A DNA stretch of 5,606 nt from Clostridiaceae bacterium (GTDB lineage: Bacteria > Bacillota > Clostridia > Saccharofermentanales > UBA5734): positions 1 through 5,606 of the forward strand of contig JAAZFW010000114.1 of the NCBI GenBank assembly GCA_012511525.1, given 5' to 3'. The notes under the pieces are model-generated. The model worked only from the letters and a program-made list of their open reading frames with translations, did not search any database and was not told the DNA's origin. The position numbers and the translations under genes are program-made. How positions within the stretch are numbered: position 1 is the stretch's first letter; each line of letters opens with the position of its first letter. Shown here piece after piece: positions 5,009 through 5,606 of the stretch.

Positions 5009-5606
5009 GGGAGACTCCTTTTTGTCCGACGATGTTTTCCGCGCTCAGGCGAGCCAGGAACCGGCTGATCAAGGCGCTGCGGTTGAACGGCGGGATCAGG
5101 TAGAAGCCATCGGCCTGGGTGCGAAAACGCCGGGCCAGATCGAGGATGACCGCTAGGCCGGTTTCCAGAGCTTCCTCCTTGTCCTGCTTGGGAAAGAAAC
5201 GCCCGAGAATCGTTTCGGGGATCCGGATGCCGGGGACCTCGTGGCTGAGAAACTGGGCGTTGCGCCAGTTGAGCAGCGGCATCAGGCCGATCAGCACCTT
5301 CATGCCTGCGCCGCGCATGCGCCCGACCAGCTCGAGCGAACGCTCTTCGAAAACCGGCTGGGTCAGGAACAGCCCGGCTCCGGCTTCCTGTTTGCGGCAG
5401 GCGCGGCCATATTCCGCATCGTGGTTCGGCGATCCGGGATCGACGGCGGCAGCGGCCAGGATCGGGTCACCGGCGAACGGGTCGCGGTTCATCTGCCCGA
5501 TCAGCTGCAGCAGGCCGATGCTGTTCAGGTTGAAAACGGGTTTGACAAAACCGCGGTCAGATTCTGGGATGGCGTCGCCGGTCACGGCCAGGACCTGGCG
5601 GATGCC
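4992..5606 (-). CDS. metF: Methylenetetrahydrofolate reductase, MetF family (C-terminal part, partial)
   Basis: The frame is open from the right window edge to the TGA at 4992 and gives the last 204 residues. MTHFR reduces 5,10-methylene-THF to 5-methyl-THF with FAD in a TIM barrel in the cytoplasm. In fragment numbering, family motifs are GIRQVLAVTGD at 1-11 (the Asp contacts flavin in the family), KPVFNLNSIGLL at 21-32, TQPVFE at 82-87 with the substrate-binding Gln at 83, GLMPLL at 107-112, HEVPGIRIP at 122-130 and IPPF at 171-174. The GTG at 5585 falls inside the conserved VTGD motif and is not a start. The KPVFNLNSIGLL element resembles the MetF of acetogens and the reductase half of YitJ-type fusions with homocysteine methyltransferase. 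The missing N-terminus would show which form this is. It overlaps the acsE-like gene by 17 bp and supplies that enzyme's substrate. Confidence 0.88.
   Translation of the reverse strand, partial: GIRQVLAVTGDAIPESDRGFVKPVFNLNSIGLLQLIGQMNRDPFAGDPILAAAAVDPGSPNHDAEYGRACRKQEAGAGLFLTQPVFEERSLELVGRMRGAGMKVLIGLMPLLNWRNAQFLSHEVPGIRIPETILGRFFPKQDKEEALETGLAVILDLARRFRTQADGFYLIPPFNRSALISRFLARLSAENIVGQKGVSHDFDR
5015..5020 (-). promoter_or_regulatory. Ribosome binding site of the acsE-like gene, inside the metF 3' end
   Basis: The minus strand reads AAGGAG six bases before the ATG at 5008. The site is embedded in the last codons of the reductase gene, consistent with translational coupling of the pair. Confidence 0.7.

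Overview
The window is a gene-dense, GC-rich bacterial segment. Six protein genes fill almost all of it, with only one real intergenic space (2781-2957, 177 bp). Start sites carry strong AAGGAG-type ribosome binding sites. Two features narrow the likely source: a membrane protein with a Pro/Thr 'PTPT' linker and an SH3b domain, and a methyltetrahydrofolate:corrinoid methyltransferase of the Wood-Ljungdahl type. Together they point to an anaerobic Firmicutes (Clostridia-like) or Chloroflexota bacterium. This is an inference and the phylum cannot be fixed from the sequence alone.

Region 1 (1-2780, minus strand) is a MoxR AAA+ ATPase - DUF58 protein - polytopic membrane protein operon, read from right to left. 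Consecutive genes overlap by a few bases (4 bp, then about 7 bp), so they are almost certainly co-translated. The third gene runs off the left edge. Its position and its many membrane helices fit the N-terminal part of a TgpA-like transglutaminase protein, but the catalytic domain is outside the window.

Region 2 (2781-2957) is a divergent control region. A plausible sigma70-type promoter (TGGTCA-17-TACAAT) with a strong Shine-Dalgarno serves the rightward gene. A weaker -10-like element, a 12-bp palindrome and a perfect AAGGAGGA site serve the leftward operon and favour a TTG start for the MoxR gene.

Region 3 (2958-4205, plus strand) is one gene for a 415-residue single-pass membrane protein. 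Its cytoplasmic N-terminal domain reads like a PP2C-family phosphatase fold that has lost the metal-binding residues. A basic stretch, one transmembrane helix, a Pro/Thr-rich linker and an extracytoplasmic SH3b domain follow. Its position, divergent from the MoxR operon, suggests a cell-envelope sensing or scaffolding role. This is the least described item in the window.

Region 4 (4220-5606, minus strand, convergent with region 3) holds two one-carbon genes. A MetF-type methylenetetrahydrofolate reductase enters from the right edge and overlaps by 17 bp an AcsE-like methyltransferase that keeps the pterin-binding and catalytic residues of the family. Together they would reduce methylene-THF to methyl-THF and pass the methyl group to a corrinoid protein, the last steps of the methyl branch of the Wood-Ljungdahl pathway. 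A perfect 22-bp palindrome lies inside the 3' end of the methyltransferase gene, about 55 bp past the stop of the convergent gene.

No RNA genes, CRISPR arrays, insertion sequences or clear rho-independent terminators were seen.
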